A DNA stretch of 64,000 bases from Sphingobacteriales bacterium. GTDB taxonomy: Bacteria > Bacteroidota > Bacteroidia > Sphingobacteriales > Sphingobacteriaceae. The notes under the pieces are model-generated. The model ran no database searches. It saw nothing but the letters and a program-made list of their open reading frames with translations, and was not told the DNA's origin. Position numbers and translations under genes: made by a program. Positions 43,359 to 51,034 of this stretch are shown here, piece by piece (position 1 is the stretch's first letter; each line of letters opens with the position of its first letter). The stretch is taken from the NCBI GenBank assembly GCA_014763615.1, contig JACXVB010000001.1:186001-250000 (forward strand), given 5' to 3'.

Positions 43359-43614
43359 AAGCCTCATCTACATAGCAATAAAACCATTTTTCTCTGGGTT
43401 CAGCAGATATTACCACGGGGTGACCAGTTTGATGAAAGTGTTTGGTCATGTGTTTTCCAGGAGAACTATCGCAACATAAAGTGGTGCCGCAAGTTTGGCA
43501 TGTGCGAAGATGAACCCAACGACTGCCCGATTTTCTGCATTCTTCACAAACATAAGCTTCAGGTTTTTTAATTTCTTCTATGGATTGAATATGCTGGCAT
43601 CCGTTGTTTTTCAT
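43345..43614 (-). CDS. UBP-type zinc-finger protein
   Basis: An 89-residue protein consisting of one ZnF-UBP domain: Cys6-x-His8, CEEC (23-26), CQTC (39-42), Cys47, and a cluster of His (55, 59, 61, 65) around HMTKHFHQTGH. In eukaryotes this fold binds the ubiquitin C-terminus; the bacterial copies have no ubiquitin partner and an unknown role. It is the last gene of a three-gene operon after OsmC and the Fe-S/CDGSH protein, 11 bp after the latter. The company suggests a role in oxidative or metal stress. Confidence 0.88.
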   Translation of the reverse strand: MKNNGCQHIQSIEEIKKPEAYVCEECRKSGSRWVHLRTCQTCGTTLCCDSSPGKHMTKHFHQTGHPVVISAEPREKWFYCYVDEAFNQY

Positions 43615-43625
43615 CGTCTAATTTC

Positions 43626-44051
43626 TTAATGATCGTTAAAGTTGGCGGTTTTATGAGAGCCATCGCAAAAAGGTTTGTTTGAAGAATAGCCACATCTGCA
43701 AAATGCAGTAGATTTCTGCTTAACAATTTCTTTTCCTTGGGCATCTTTTACATGTAAATCACCAAAAACCATTAACGGTCCGTTGGGTAAGGCATGTACT
43801 TCTGTTAATGTAGCTACTGTTTGGTTTTTGCTTTGATTTACATATTCCCAACTTAGGGCGCCAGAAGGGCATTGGTTCACCTGCTCAATAATCTTTTGAC
43901 TACTTGCGCCAGCAATATTTACCCAAGGCTTTTTAGTAGGATCAAAAACGTTAGCAAGCCCATGAAAGCATTTTTGTGAATGGATGCACATCTTGGGTTT
44001 CCAAATAACGGTAATGTTCTGGTTACTATATCTTTTTACAATTTCTTCCAT
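43626..44051 (-). CDS. Iron-sulfur protein: divergent 4Fe-4S domain (YjdI type) fused to a CDGSH domain
   Basis: A 141-residue protein of two Fe-S modules. The N-terminal Fer4_19/YjdI-like part has Cys22, Cys28 and Cys61-Pro (PKMCIHSQKCFHGL, NQCPSGAL). The C-terminal part has the complete CDGSH (mitoNEET-type) 2Fe-2S signature C118-R-C120 ... PFC129DGSH133. Such proteins are thought to carry or transfer electrons or clusters. The start overlaps the end of the OsmC gene by 16 bp, showing an operon. No membrane segment or signal peptide, so cytoplasmic. Confidence 0.9.
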   Translation of the reverse strand: MEEIVKRYSNQNITVIWKPKMCIHSQKCFHGLANVFDPTKKPWVNIAGASSQKIIEQVNQCPSGALSWEYVNQSKNQTVATLTEVHALPNGPLMVFGDLHVKDAQGKEIVKQKSTAFCRCGYSSNKPFCDGSHKTANFNDH

Positions 44052-44419
44052 GTGATACTGGTATTGATGGTATTAGCTTTGCTTAATATTTTATTAACTG
44101 GGCATTTATCCACAATTTCTCTCAAACGCTCAATTTGGTCTTGATTTAAATCGCCGATAAATTCTACGCTTTTTTCAAAACTTTGGTCTTCTTGATAATT
44201 CACCTCAACATTGATTTCATGTAAAGACCACTGCTTTCTATCTGCATACATCCTCACTGTGATGGCTACACAAGCCGCTAAGGAGGATTCCAATAATTCT
44301 AAAGGAGACAATCCTAAATCTGTTCCACCTTTATCAGGTGGTTCATCGGCAATCATTTTTTTATGGCCAGAGCTGATAAAAGTTTCATAATGTTCTTTTT
44401 TAATTTGTGCTTTAGCCAT
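44036..44419 (-). CDS. OsmC-family peroxiredoxin-like protein
   Basis: A 127-residue OsmC/Ohr-fold protein. The two redox cysteines are Cys50 (SLAACVAITVRMYADRK) and Cys106 (VDKCPVNKIL), in the expected helix positions, and the N-terminal PDKGGTDLGLSPLELL matches OsmC proteins. It should reduce organic or fatty-acid hydroperoxides in the cytoplasm. It is the first gene of the OsmC / Fe-S-CDGSH / UBP-finger operon, divergent from an ECF sigma factor gene. A perfect palindrome lies in the divergent spacer. Confidence 0.9.
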   Translation of the reverse strand: MAKAQIKKEHYETFISSGHKKMIADEPPDKGGTDLGLSPLELLESSLAACVAITVRMYADRKQWSLHEINVEVNYQEDQSFEKSVEFIGDLNQDQIERLREIVDKCPVNKILSKANTINTSITWKKL

Positions 44420-44465
44420 ATCCTCGATTTAAAAATGAATGTTTTGTAAAGTCTTTAGCTTCTAC

Positions 44466-44479
44466 AATTTAGCTAAATT
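44466..44479. promoter_or_regulatory. 14-bp palindrome between osmC and the sigma gene
   Basis: AATTTAGCTAAATT is a perfect palindrome in the divergent intergenic region, 47 bp before the OsmC start and 120 bp before the sigma-factor start. It could be an operator. Confidence 0.3.
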
Positions 44480-44553
44480 ATTTTTAATTTTTGAGCCTTA
44501 ACTCACTGTATTTTATTGTTAAGAGTTTTTTTTGCATAAATATTTAAATCTGA

Positions 44554-44582
44554 TGCAACCTTTTGAGAAATTATATCATCTT
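44554..44582 (+). promoter_or_regulatory. Candidate ECF-type promoter of the sigma operon
   Basis: TGCAACC (44554-44560), a 16-base spacer and ATCATCTT (to about 44582) resemble an ECF -35/-10 pair, placing transcription start about 11 bases before the ATG at 44599. No housekeeping TTTG/TAnnTTTG pair is seen, so the sigma may read its own promoter. Confidence 0.4.
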
Positions 44583-44598
44583 GCATACAGAACCTTAT

Positions 44599-45171
44599 AT
44601 GATTTTGCAACACAAGTACACATTAGAAGATATTGTAAGAGAATGTCAAGCAGGTAGTCGCAAGCATCAAGAGCTATTGTATAAAACTACATCAGCTAAA
44701 ATGTTGGGGGTTTGTATGCGCTATGCTAAAGATCAGTTTGAGGCAGAAGATATGATGCAAACGGCTTATGTGAAAATATTTAGAAAGTTGGATGACTATC
44801 GTGGAGAGGGTTCTTTTGAAGGTTGGATGAGAAGAATTATGGTAAATACCTCTATTGAGTTTTATCGTAAAAACTTACGCACTTTAAACTTGGTAGATAT
44901 TGATGAAACACATGAGCAGGAAGCTTCAACTAGTTTTGATATGAGTAATTTGAATGTTAAAGATTTGATGCGATTGGTTCAGAATTTAAGTAGCGGCTAT
45001 CGTTTGGTATTTAACCTTTATGCAATTGAAGGTTATTCGCATAAAGAAATTGCAGCCCAGTTAGGGATTACGGAAGGAGCGAGTAAATCACAACTTTCAA
45101 GAGCTAGAGCGATATTAAGGGAACAAATTTTAAAATTAGAGGGTTATAGAGATGAAAGAAATTTCGGATAA
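44599..45171 (+). CDS. ECF-type RNA polymerase sigma factor
   Basis: A 190-residue sigma-70 family protein with region 2 (about 35-100: YAKDQFEAEDMMQTAYVKIF then RKLDDYRGEGSFEGWMRRI) and region 4 (about 130-180: LSSGYRLVFNLYAIEGYSHKE, then IAAQLGITEGASKSQLSRAR). The adjacent membrane anti-sigma-like gene overlaps its end by 20 bp, and a beta-barrel gene follows. The frame is open to a TTG at 44563, but that codon sits inside a likely promoter, so the ATG at 44599 is used. It probably responds to an envelope signal. Confidence 0.92.
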   Translation: MILQHKYTLEDIVRECQAGSRKHQELLYKTTSAKMLGVCMRYAKDQFEAEDMMQTAYVKIFRKLDDYRGEGSFEGWMRRIMVNTSIEFYRKNLRTLNLVDIDETHEQEASTSFDMSNLNVKDLMRLVQNLSSGYRLVFNLYAIEGYSHKEIAAQLGITEGASKSQLSRARAILREQILKLEGYRDERNFG

Positions 45172-45964
45172 AGAATTTGATGGTTTTTTCAAATCCTTTT
45201 TTGAGGATTTTGAAGTGGAACCATCGGCTAAAAGTTGGGAGGAAATTTCCAATAATTTAGCTCAGAAAACAGAAAAAAGGAGATTTCCATTGATTTGGAC
45301 GGCAGCAGCCAGTGTGATGATTATCATAGCAATTGGAATACGTTTTTATTTGCAACCTGCAGAAATGATCAAACTGAAAGGAAATCAAGCTGCGGAGCAG
45401 GTGCTAGCTAGCGCACCCTCTACTTCTTCATCGGCTTTGCCAAAAGAAGAAATTTCTTCGGTTTCAAAATCAAATGAAACTTTAAGGAAAAAGGAAAATG
45501 CTACCCAAAAGGAAAGGAGCCAACAGGTAAATCAAGAGCAACAGCTCGCGAGCATTACTCCAGAAAAAAATATTTCTCCCGATGCAACCACTCACTCGTC
45601 ATCTAGCGTCTTGAATACAAAAGCAGTTGATCAAAACTTAGCAGAGGTTAATGAAGTTCAGCCAGTAAAAGTGAAAACAGTTACAGAACGGATATTGGCA
45701 GAAGAAGCAGCTCAGAAAAATAATGAAAAGTTGAAACCTACTGAGGTTTTGGCGCAAAGTTTAAATGGTAACCCGATTGAAGATGGCGCAATTTCTGGGA
45801 AGAAAGTAAAAATCAGATCAGTAGGTGATTTGGTGAACTTTGTGATAGCTAAAGTAGATAAACGTAATGAGAAAATTATTGAAGTGAGCAAAACCGATGA
45901 AAGCGATAACGAGATCACTGGAATTAATTTAGGACTAATCAAATTTAGAAAAGCAGAAAAATGA
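45152..45964 (+). CDS. Anti-sigma-like single-pass membrane protein
   Basis: A 270-residue protein. The first about 45 residues are cytoplasmic and acidic (FDGFFKSFFEDFEVEPSAKSW then EEISNNL), followed by one membrane helix (about 47-66, FPLIWTAAASVMIIIAIGI), then a long, low-complexity, Ser/Gln/Lys-rich periplasmic part with a small folded end (VGDLVNFVIAKVDKRNEKIIEVS). No canonical ZAS motif is visible, but its position directly after the ECF sigma, with a 20-bp overlap, strongly suggests that the N-terminal segment binds the sigma. The downstream barrel gene overlaps its end by 4 bp (ATGA). Confidence 0.75.
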   Translation: MKEISDKEFDGFFKSFFEDFEVEPSAKSWEEISNNLAQKTEKRRFPLIWTAAASVMIIIAIGIRFYLQPAEMIKLKGNQAAEQVLASAPSTSSSALPKEEISSVSKSNETLRKKENATQKERSQQVNQEQQLASITPEKNISPDATTHSSSSVLNTKAVDQNLAEVNEVQPVKVKTVTERILAEEAAQKNNEKLKPTEVLAQSLNGNPIEDGAISGKKVKIRSVGDLVNFVIAKVDKRNEKIIEVSKTDESDNEITGINLGLIKFRKAEK

Positions 45965-46779
45965 AAAAGATATTTTTAACCGTGTTGGCTTTAGCCCTAT
46001 TTAGCTACTCGCAAGCACAAGAACAAGACAGTACAAAAACTACCCAAAAATCTAAAGACGGAAACTCAGTGGTTACCATAGGAAAAGGTTCTGTAGAAAT
46101 TAAAGTGGGTAATGATACTACTATGGTAAAGAAAAAGAAAAAGGTAGTGAAGTATCCAAAGCTTACCTTCGGTTTAACCTTTGAGCATTTTGATATCGGC
46201 TATGCTAAATATCATACAGGTTCGGATTTTTCAACGCCAGCAGGATATGGTTTTTTAGAAACTAAGGGAAGTAAAACATCTAATGTAGGGTTTGATTTTG
46301 CCCAAATGGGAATCAGATTTACTCCTGATTTTAAAATTATGCTAGCCGCTGGTTTAGATTGGAATCACATGAGGTTAGTTAATGATGTAACCATCCAACC
46401 TAAACAAGGTACATTAACGGCAACACAAGATGCAATTTCTTATAGTAAAAACAGGTTTTCTAGCCGTTATTTGAGGATTCCATTGTATTTCGAATACAGA
46501 AGTTCGCAAAACAATCATGGTAAAAGAGCTTCAATAGTTTTTGGTCCGGAAGTAGGGTTTTTGTTAAATGGAAAAGTAAAACAAATTAGTAATCAGGCTG
46601 GAAAAGTAAAAGTTAAAGATGATTTTAATTTTGAACCTTTTAGGTACGGAGCTAATTTTAGAATTGGTTATGGTGGGGCAGGCTTGTTTTTCAAATATTA
46701 TATGAATGATGTTTTTGCTAAAAATCAAGGCCCGGCAGATTATAAGAATTTGAATTTTGGATTGACCTTTGGTTTCTAA
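45961..46779 (+). CDS. Outer-membrane beta-barrel protein of the sigma operon
   Basis: A 272-residue protein with a signal peptide (to about YSQAQ, residue 19), a lysine-rich linker (KKKKKVVKYPK at 58-68), and a PorT-like barrel of alternating strands (LTFGLTFEHFDIGYAKY; FRIGYGGAGLFFKYYMND; NLNFGLTFGF at the C-terminus). It ends in an aromatic residue as outer-membrane barrels do. Co-translated with the anti-sigma-like gene by a 4-bp overlap. It could be the sensor or the main target of the sigma circuit; neither is shown by sequence. Confidence 0.82.
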   Translation: MKKIFLTVLALALFSYSQAQEQDSTKTTQKSKDGNSVVTIGKGSVEIKVGNDTTMVKKKKKVVKYPKLTFGLTFEHFDIGYAKYHTGSDFSTPAGYGFLETKGSKTSNVGFDFAQMGIRFTPDFKIMLAAGLDWNHMRLVNDVTIQPKQGTLTATQDAISYSKNRFSSRYLRIPLYFEYRSSQNNHGKRASIVFGPEVGFLLNGKVKQISNQAGKVKVKDDFNFEPFRYGANFRIGYGGAGLFFKYYMNDVFAKNQGPADYKNLNFGLTFGF

Positions 46780-46798
46780 AAATTAATAAGATACTCTC

Positions 46799-46838
46799 AA
46801 AGCCTCCAAGCCGTACGGCTTGGAGGCTTTGTTTTTTT
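46799..46838 (+). terminator. Terminator of the sigma/anti-sigma/barrel operon
   Basis: A perfect 15-bp stem (AAAGCCTCCAAGCCG, 46799-46813, with complement 46816-46830) with a 2-base TA centre, followed by G and seven T. Confidence 0.9.
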
Positions 46839-46902
46839 GAATCCCTACTTTCTAGACAGGTGATTTTTTATATCTTTACGCCCCCGAAAACAGGTTTAAT
46901 TC

Positions 46903-47883
46903 ATGTCTTTAATAGAACTTCATCAGGTAAGTAAAAATTTTGTAGAAGGTATTCCGTCTGGCGTATCCGATATTAATTTAAGCTTTAATGCTGGGGATAT
47001 TATAACCATTTTAGGCGAAAGTGGAAGTGGGAAAACTACGCTTTTAAAGTTGATTTACGGTTATTTGGTGCCGCAAGAAGGGGAAGTTTTATTTAACGGA
47101 GAACGCATAAAAGGCCCAACAGAAAAGCTCATTCCTGGCCATGATGAAATGAGAATGGTGACACAGGAATTAACTTTAAACCTTTATGCAAAAGTTTTTG
47201 ATAACATTTCTTCCCAGCTATCTAACTCAGATTTAGTCGCAAAAGCCGAGCTCACTTTGCAAACCATGGAGTTTTTAAGGATAGATCATTTGGCCGAAAA
47301 AAAAATTGTAGAATTGAGCGGAGGAGAGCAACAAAGAGTTGCCATTGCCCGAGCAGTGATTACAGAGCCTAAAGTTTTGTTATTGGATGAGCCTTTTTCT
47401 CAAGTAGATTCGATTTTAAAGCGTCAGCTACGTGATGATATCGAACGTTTAGCCAAGTTTCTGAAGATGACCATCATTATGGTAACGCATGATCCTAACG
47501 ATGGTTTAACCCTTTCCAATCATCTCATCGTTATTAAAGAAGGTAAAATCATCAGAGAAGGGAAACCTCAAGAGCTCTATTTTGATCCTCGGCATGCTTA
47601 TGTGGCTAATTTATTAGGAAAAGCTAATATTTTGCAAGGACAAGCTTTTTTGCCTAATCCACAACAATATTTTGCAGTTTACCCACAACATGTACAACTT
47701 TCCACTTTTAATGGAGAGGTTGCTACCGTAAAGAGTACGCATTTTAGTGGGGCTTATCAAGAAGTAGAAATTGTGGTTGGCGGCAAAGTCATCCTAGTAC
47801 ATGATGCTCAATTCATGAATTTAAGCGCTGGAGATGAAGTGTTTTTTGAAGTAAGTCACTTCCACCCGCTAATTTGCTATTAG
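46903..47883 (+). CDS. ABC transporter ATP-binding protein with C-terminal TOBE-like domain
   Basis: A 326-residue ATPase: Walker A GESGSGKTTLLKLIYG, Q-loop MVTQELTLNLYAKV, signature LSGGEQQRVAIARAV, Walker B VLLLDEPFSQVDSILK and H-loop MVTHDPNDGLTL. The last about 90 residues (QAFLPNPQQYFAVYPQHVQL onward) form a TOBE-like ligand domain as in the PotA/MalK/ModC class that powers import of small solutes. No permease or binding protein is next to it, so the partner and substrate are unknown. A TATCTTTA at 46871-46878 may be its -7 element. Its end is 4 bp from the convergent gene. Confidence 0.9.
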   Translation: MSLIELHQVSKNFVEGIPSGVSDINLSFNAGDIITILGESGSGKTTLLKLIYGYLVPQEGEVLFNGERIKGPTEKLIPGHDEMRMVTQELTLNLYAKVFDNISSQLSNSDLVAKAELTLQTMEFLRIDHLAEKKIVELSGGEQQRVAIARAVITEPKVLLLDEPFSQVDSILKRQLRDDIERLAKFLKMTIIMVTHDPNDGLTLSNHLIVIKEGKIIREGKPQELYFDPRHAYVANLLGKANILQGQAFLPNPQQYFAVYPQHVQLSTFNGEVATVKSTHFSGAYQEVEIVVGGKVILVHDAQFMNLSAGDEVFFEVSHFHPLICY

Positions 47884-47887
47884 ATAA

Positions 47888-48676
47888 TCAATTCGGAGGC
47901 ATCACTTTTAAAACCAAAGTAGTTTTATTAGAATTTTTATGAATTTTTTCAAGTATTAAAGTGTTTTTTCCTTCAGTATAAAAAACGGTTGAGTTTTCTT
48001 TAATCACAGATTTAGTGTGGGGTAACAACTCTCTTATACTTTCCGTATTTCCATTATACTCCACCTCTAAACATTCATCACAAATTTCATCAAAAACATT
48101 TAACACGATTGGGTGCTCACTAATAATTTTATAAGCTCTAAAAGTAAATGTGTCTATGGTTGAATTGGGTTGCGCATTCAGCAATGCAGTAAGGCCATTT
48201 AAGTTATACTTATCAAATTTTGCTAGGTTTTCATCATTTACAGAATAAAATATGGAGGATAAGTAATCATTTAACTGAATAATTGATTTGGTGATTGATT
48301 TTAAGGCACTTTTGGTATATCCCTTTCGGGTGTTCATTATATTAAAAACTGATGGCTTGGTTTTTTTATTCCATCCATCTTGAAAAGTTATTACCTCATT
48401 TTGTTTGTTAATGAATAAAGGATTCTTTTTTAATACTTGGATGATTGAATCCACACAAGAAATATAAATTTTTAACCTGCTATTAACAAATTGGTTATCA
48501 AATTGACCACTATCGTAGGCATCAGTAAAAGAATTCTGAATGCTATAACAGGTTATCACTTTTTTAGTTCCGGTATAAAAATGATAAATGATTTGGTTAT
48601 CATTTTTGAATTCTTGTGCTATCGATACATTTTTTAGCAATAAAAATATTAAAGCTAATAATAGTACTTTTTTCAT
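47888..48676 (-). CDS. Secreted protein of unknown function
   Basis: A 262-residue protein with a signal peptide (MKKVLLLALIFLLLKNVSIAQ). It has a mixed alpha/beta composition, three internal Cys (including CDECLEV near residue 197), and no motif I recognise. It lies convergent to the ABC ATPase gene with only 4 bp between the stops, and is followed upstream by a 553-bp gap. The start is the ATG before the signal peptide. Function unknown. Confidence 0.75.
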   Translation of the reverse strand: MKKVLLLALIFLLLKNVSIAQEFKNDNQIIYHFYTGTKKVITCYSIQNSFTDAYDSGQFDNQFVNSRLKIYISCVDSIIQVLKKNPLFINKQNEVITFQDGWNKKTKPSVFNIMNTRKGYTKSALKSITKSIIQLNDYLSSIFYSVNDENLAKFDKYNLNGLTALLNAQPNSTIDTFTFRAYKIISEHPIVLNVFDEICDECLEVEYNGNTESIRELLPHTKSVIKENSTVFYTEGKNTLILEKIHKNSNKTTLVLKVMPPN

Positions 48677-49229
48677 AAAGAGCTAATTTTTTAACTAAAT
48701 TCGTATTTATTACAAAAGGAATCAATCCCTATTTAGAGTGATTTTTTAAGATTAATTTTTAAAATCGTTTATTTAATCACATTTGAAGAGAAAAAAACTC
48801 TAAAATTAATGAGCGTACTGAAAAAGTATGTATAAGATTCTGAGCGCAATGCAATGCAACTAAAGACTATTTAATTTATTTACCTGCTTGCTTTTTTACA
48901 GTAGAAAATGTTTTCTATAAATGGTTATGGGGTTTATTTAGCCCTAAAAATTTTAAATACAGGTTTTATGCGTTTTATTTGCTTTCGTCATAAAAGGTCA
49001 ATTTGAAAATCTTGCTACTTAAAGTGCAGTTTATCATTGATAAAGCCAACATGTGTATGTTAGGAATACGGTTCTCATGCCGAAAACCTAAAGATCCGAT
49101 TGAGTAGGATGAGCACTCCTGTTTTGAAGCGCATTGTCATGTACTGTCATGATGTAAAAAATTTAGGTTTGTTTATCAACCAATAGCGCTTTAATGATCA
49201 GATAATTAAAAACGGTTTGAAGAGAATTA
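48677..49229. other. Long intergenic region without a recognisable gene
   Basis: In 553 bp I find no complete gene. The 5' side is AT-rich with a small hairpin TAGAAAA-TG-TTTTCTA around 48902-48917. From about 49015 to 49165 the base composition rises in GC and a minus-strand frame without stop reads YSIGSLGFRHENRIPNIHML, which may be the trace of a lost gene or a repeat. I cannot identify it. Confidence 0.3.
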
Positions 49230-49625
49230 CTATTTTCTGAAAAGTTTTTGGGAGATTAAATAGCTGTAATAGGTCCTTAGCATTTCCGCAAAGATGATGA
49301 TGGGCATCAGAAATTTTTCAGCGTCTTGCCATTTGAAAACGTAACTGAGATAAGAAATAAATCCAAAGGAAAGGACTAAAAAAAGTAAACGAGGTAATAA
49401 TTGGAAGTAGTAGATGATGATTCCGATTTTCTTCGGGATGATTAATGAAATAGCACTTGCCATTAAACTAAACCAAAGCAGTACAAAAATAATTTTGGTA
49501 AAAAACTGACCTCCAGTTTGAGGTTGATTACTTAAGAGAGAATTGATTTGAATTAAGGCAAAATTGAAAGAATAAACGAAGCCGATTAAATCCAGCAAGG
49601 CAAAAATTCGCAAAACCCATTTCAT
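49230..49625 (-). CDS. Small integral membrane protein, unknown function
   Basis: A 131-residue protein with four predicted membrane helices (about 5-27, 42-62, 66-91 and 104-124). No signature of a known family is recognised. It is 15 bp downstream of a TonB-C-like secreted protein gene on the same strand, so both may be one transcript. It has no lone charged residues in its helices that would suggest transport. Confidence 0.65.
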   Translation of the reverse strand: MKWVLRIFALLDLIGFVYSFNFALIQINSLLSNQPQTGGQFFTKIIFVLLWFSLMASAISLIIPKKIGIIIYYFQLLPRLLFLVLSFGFISYLSYVFKWQDAEKFLMPIIIFAEMLRTYYSYLISQKLFRK

Positions 49626-49640
49626 GGTAGCGAATATAAG

Positions 49641-50306
49641 CTATTTACAGTTCTCTTTAATCATTTCATCTGCAGCATTAGAACCGATATATTTCACAAA
49701 ATATAGGCTCTCACAAGCCCCTTCTTTGTCGCCTTGTTTTAATCTTTGTTTAGCTTCTCGCAGTTTAGTGCTGATAAACTTATCATCAAAACCTAATTCA
49801 TTTTTAATCTGAATCATCTCTAGCTCATTTTGTTGGTTAATTTTTCCAGCATATTTATTTCGATAATAATTAAGCACTACATTTTGTAAGGCTAGGCGAT
49901 TTTTATAAAGTTCAATGGCTTTGTTAATATCATCAGAAGAACGATCAGCACAGCTATAATTTTTTAGCGAGAAAGTTACAGGGATCACAATTTTGGAGTT
50001 AGAATCATAATCAGAAGGAATGATCCAATGTTTACTGGTTAAACGAATGAGACGCAAAGCTTCTGCATCTAAATCTATCCCCATTCCTTTTTGTACCTGG
50101 CTATTAAAAACCTCGCCATCTTTATTCAGTTGAAAAGAAATATAAATGGTGCCTTGCAGGCAATTGTTCTTAGAAAATGTGGGGTAAATCATGCGGCTGG
50201 CGATAAAATCATTTAAAGTGCCAGCACCTCCTTTAAAAGTTGGCTGATGTTGTATCACGAATCCGCCGAAGCTGAAAAACCAAAGTTTTATAAACAAAAG
50301 TATCAT
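49641..50306 (-). CDS. Exported protein with TonB C-terminal-like domain
   Basis: A 221-residue protein. The N-terminal hydrophobic stretch (MILLFIKLWFFSFGGFVI) is a signal or anchor. Residues about 25-115 resemble a TonB_C domain: MIYPTFSKNNCLQGTIYISF, then QLNKDGEVFNSQVQKGMGID and AEALRLI, the usual strand-helix-strand order. The rest is helical with Cys-rich ends (YSCADRSS, EGACESLYF). It is not a full TonB: the periplasm-spanning Pro-rich region is missing. Its role is unknown. It precedes the four-helix membrane protein. Confidence 0.65.
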   Translation of the reverse strand: MILLFIKLWFFSFGGFVIQHQPTFKGGAGTLNDFIASRMIYPTFSKNNCLQGTIYISFQLNKDGEVFNSQVQKGMGIDLDAEALRLIRLTSKHWIIPSDYDSNSKIVIPVTFSLKNYSCADRSSDDINKAIELYKNRLALQNVVLNYYRNKYAGKINQQNELEMIQIKNELGFDDKFISTKLREAKQRLKQGDKEGACESLYFVKYIGSNAADEMIKENCK

Positions 50307-50341
50307 AGTGAGTTAACGTTTAAGCACCTAAAAAGGTGTGA

Positions 50342-51034
50342 TCAGTCCCAGTTTAAAATTAAATTAGGATTAGGAATTTTGCTTTTCCAAAGTTCTAATT
50401 CAGAAAATTTAGCTACTCCAGGATAATCTCCAAACATTCCATCCATCTCACACATCAATTGAAAGTGTAAATGCGGCGGCCAAAATCCGTTTTCTTCGGC
50501 TATGCCAAAATCGCAAAAAGCTTCTCCTTTAAAAATCCGCTTTCCAGAGGTTAAGCCCTCTAAATTTTTTAAACTTAAATGTCCGTAAAGACTAAAAAAG
50601 CGAGATCCTTCTAACTCATGCTCCAATATGATGGTGGCGCCATAGTCGCCAAAATTGTTATTAAAAGCAAAACTATGCACTTTAGCATCCATAAAAGCGT
50701 AAACCGGAGTATGAGCCGCTCCCCAAATATCAAGGCCTAAATGCAAACGCCTAGGTTCTCCTTCTGCAGAGTTAAAATGCTCACTTCGGGCGTAAACGGT
50801 GCGGTGTTCAAAGTAACCGCCAATACCGTATTTGGCTTTCGCCGATGCTAATTGCTGGTTGATATATGCAGAAAACTTTTGCGTATCCTCTATCATTTCA
50901 GGAATTAAATCGGTATTGGCTGCGGTAAAATCTAATGCTAATAAGCGGTCATTTTTAGGCGAAAAATCTACCACTTTTGCAAATGTTGATGCATGCTTTC
51001 TCAGCAAATTATTGATATTTTCAGCAGCATTCAT
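50342..51034 (-). CDS. M23-family (LytM) peptidase without a visible signal peptide
   Basis: A 230-residue protein with the LytM zinc site: RRLHLGLDIWG (HxxxD), SLYGHLS and PPHLHFQL (HxH), in the right order and spacing. M23 enzymes usually cut peptidoglycan cross-links, but the N-terminus (MNAAENINNLLRKHASTFAK) is hydrophilic, and there is no signal or anchor, so the protein appears cytoplasmic or is exported another way. It overlaps the end of the hlyIII gene by one base and lies in the rbfA-hlyIII-M23 operon. Function is uncertain. Confidence 0.85.
   Translation of the reverse strand: MNAAENINNLLRKHASTFAKVVDFSPKNDRLLALDFTAANTDLIPEMIEDTQKFSAYINQQLASAKAKYGIGGYFEHRTVYARSEHFNSAEGEPRRLHLGLDIWGAAHTPVYAFMDAKVHSFAFNNNFGDYGATIILEHELEGSRFFSLYGHLSLKNLEGLTSGKRIFKGEAFCDFGIAEENGFWPPHLHFQLMCEMDGMFGDYPGVAKFSELELWKSKIPNPNLILNWD

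Noticed and set aside
44563-44598. TTG start at 44563 for the ECF sigma factor
   Set aside because: It lies between the candidate -35 and -10 elements, upstream of the conserved start.
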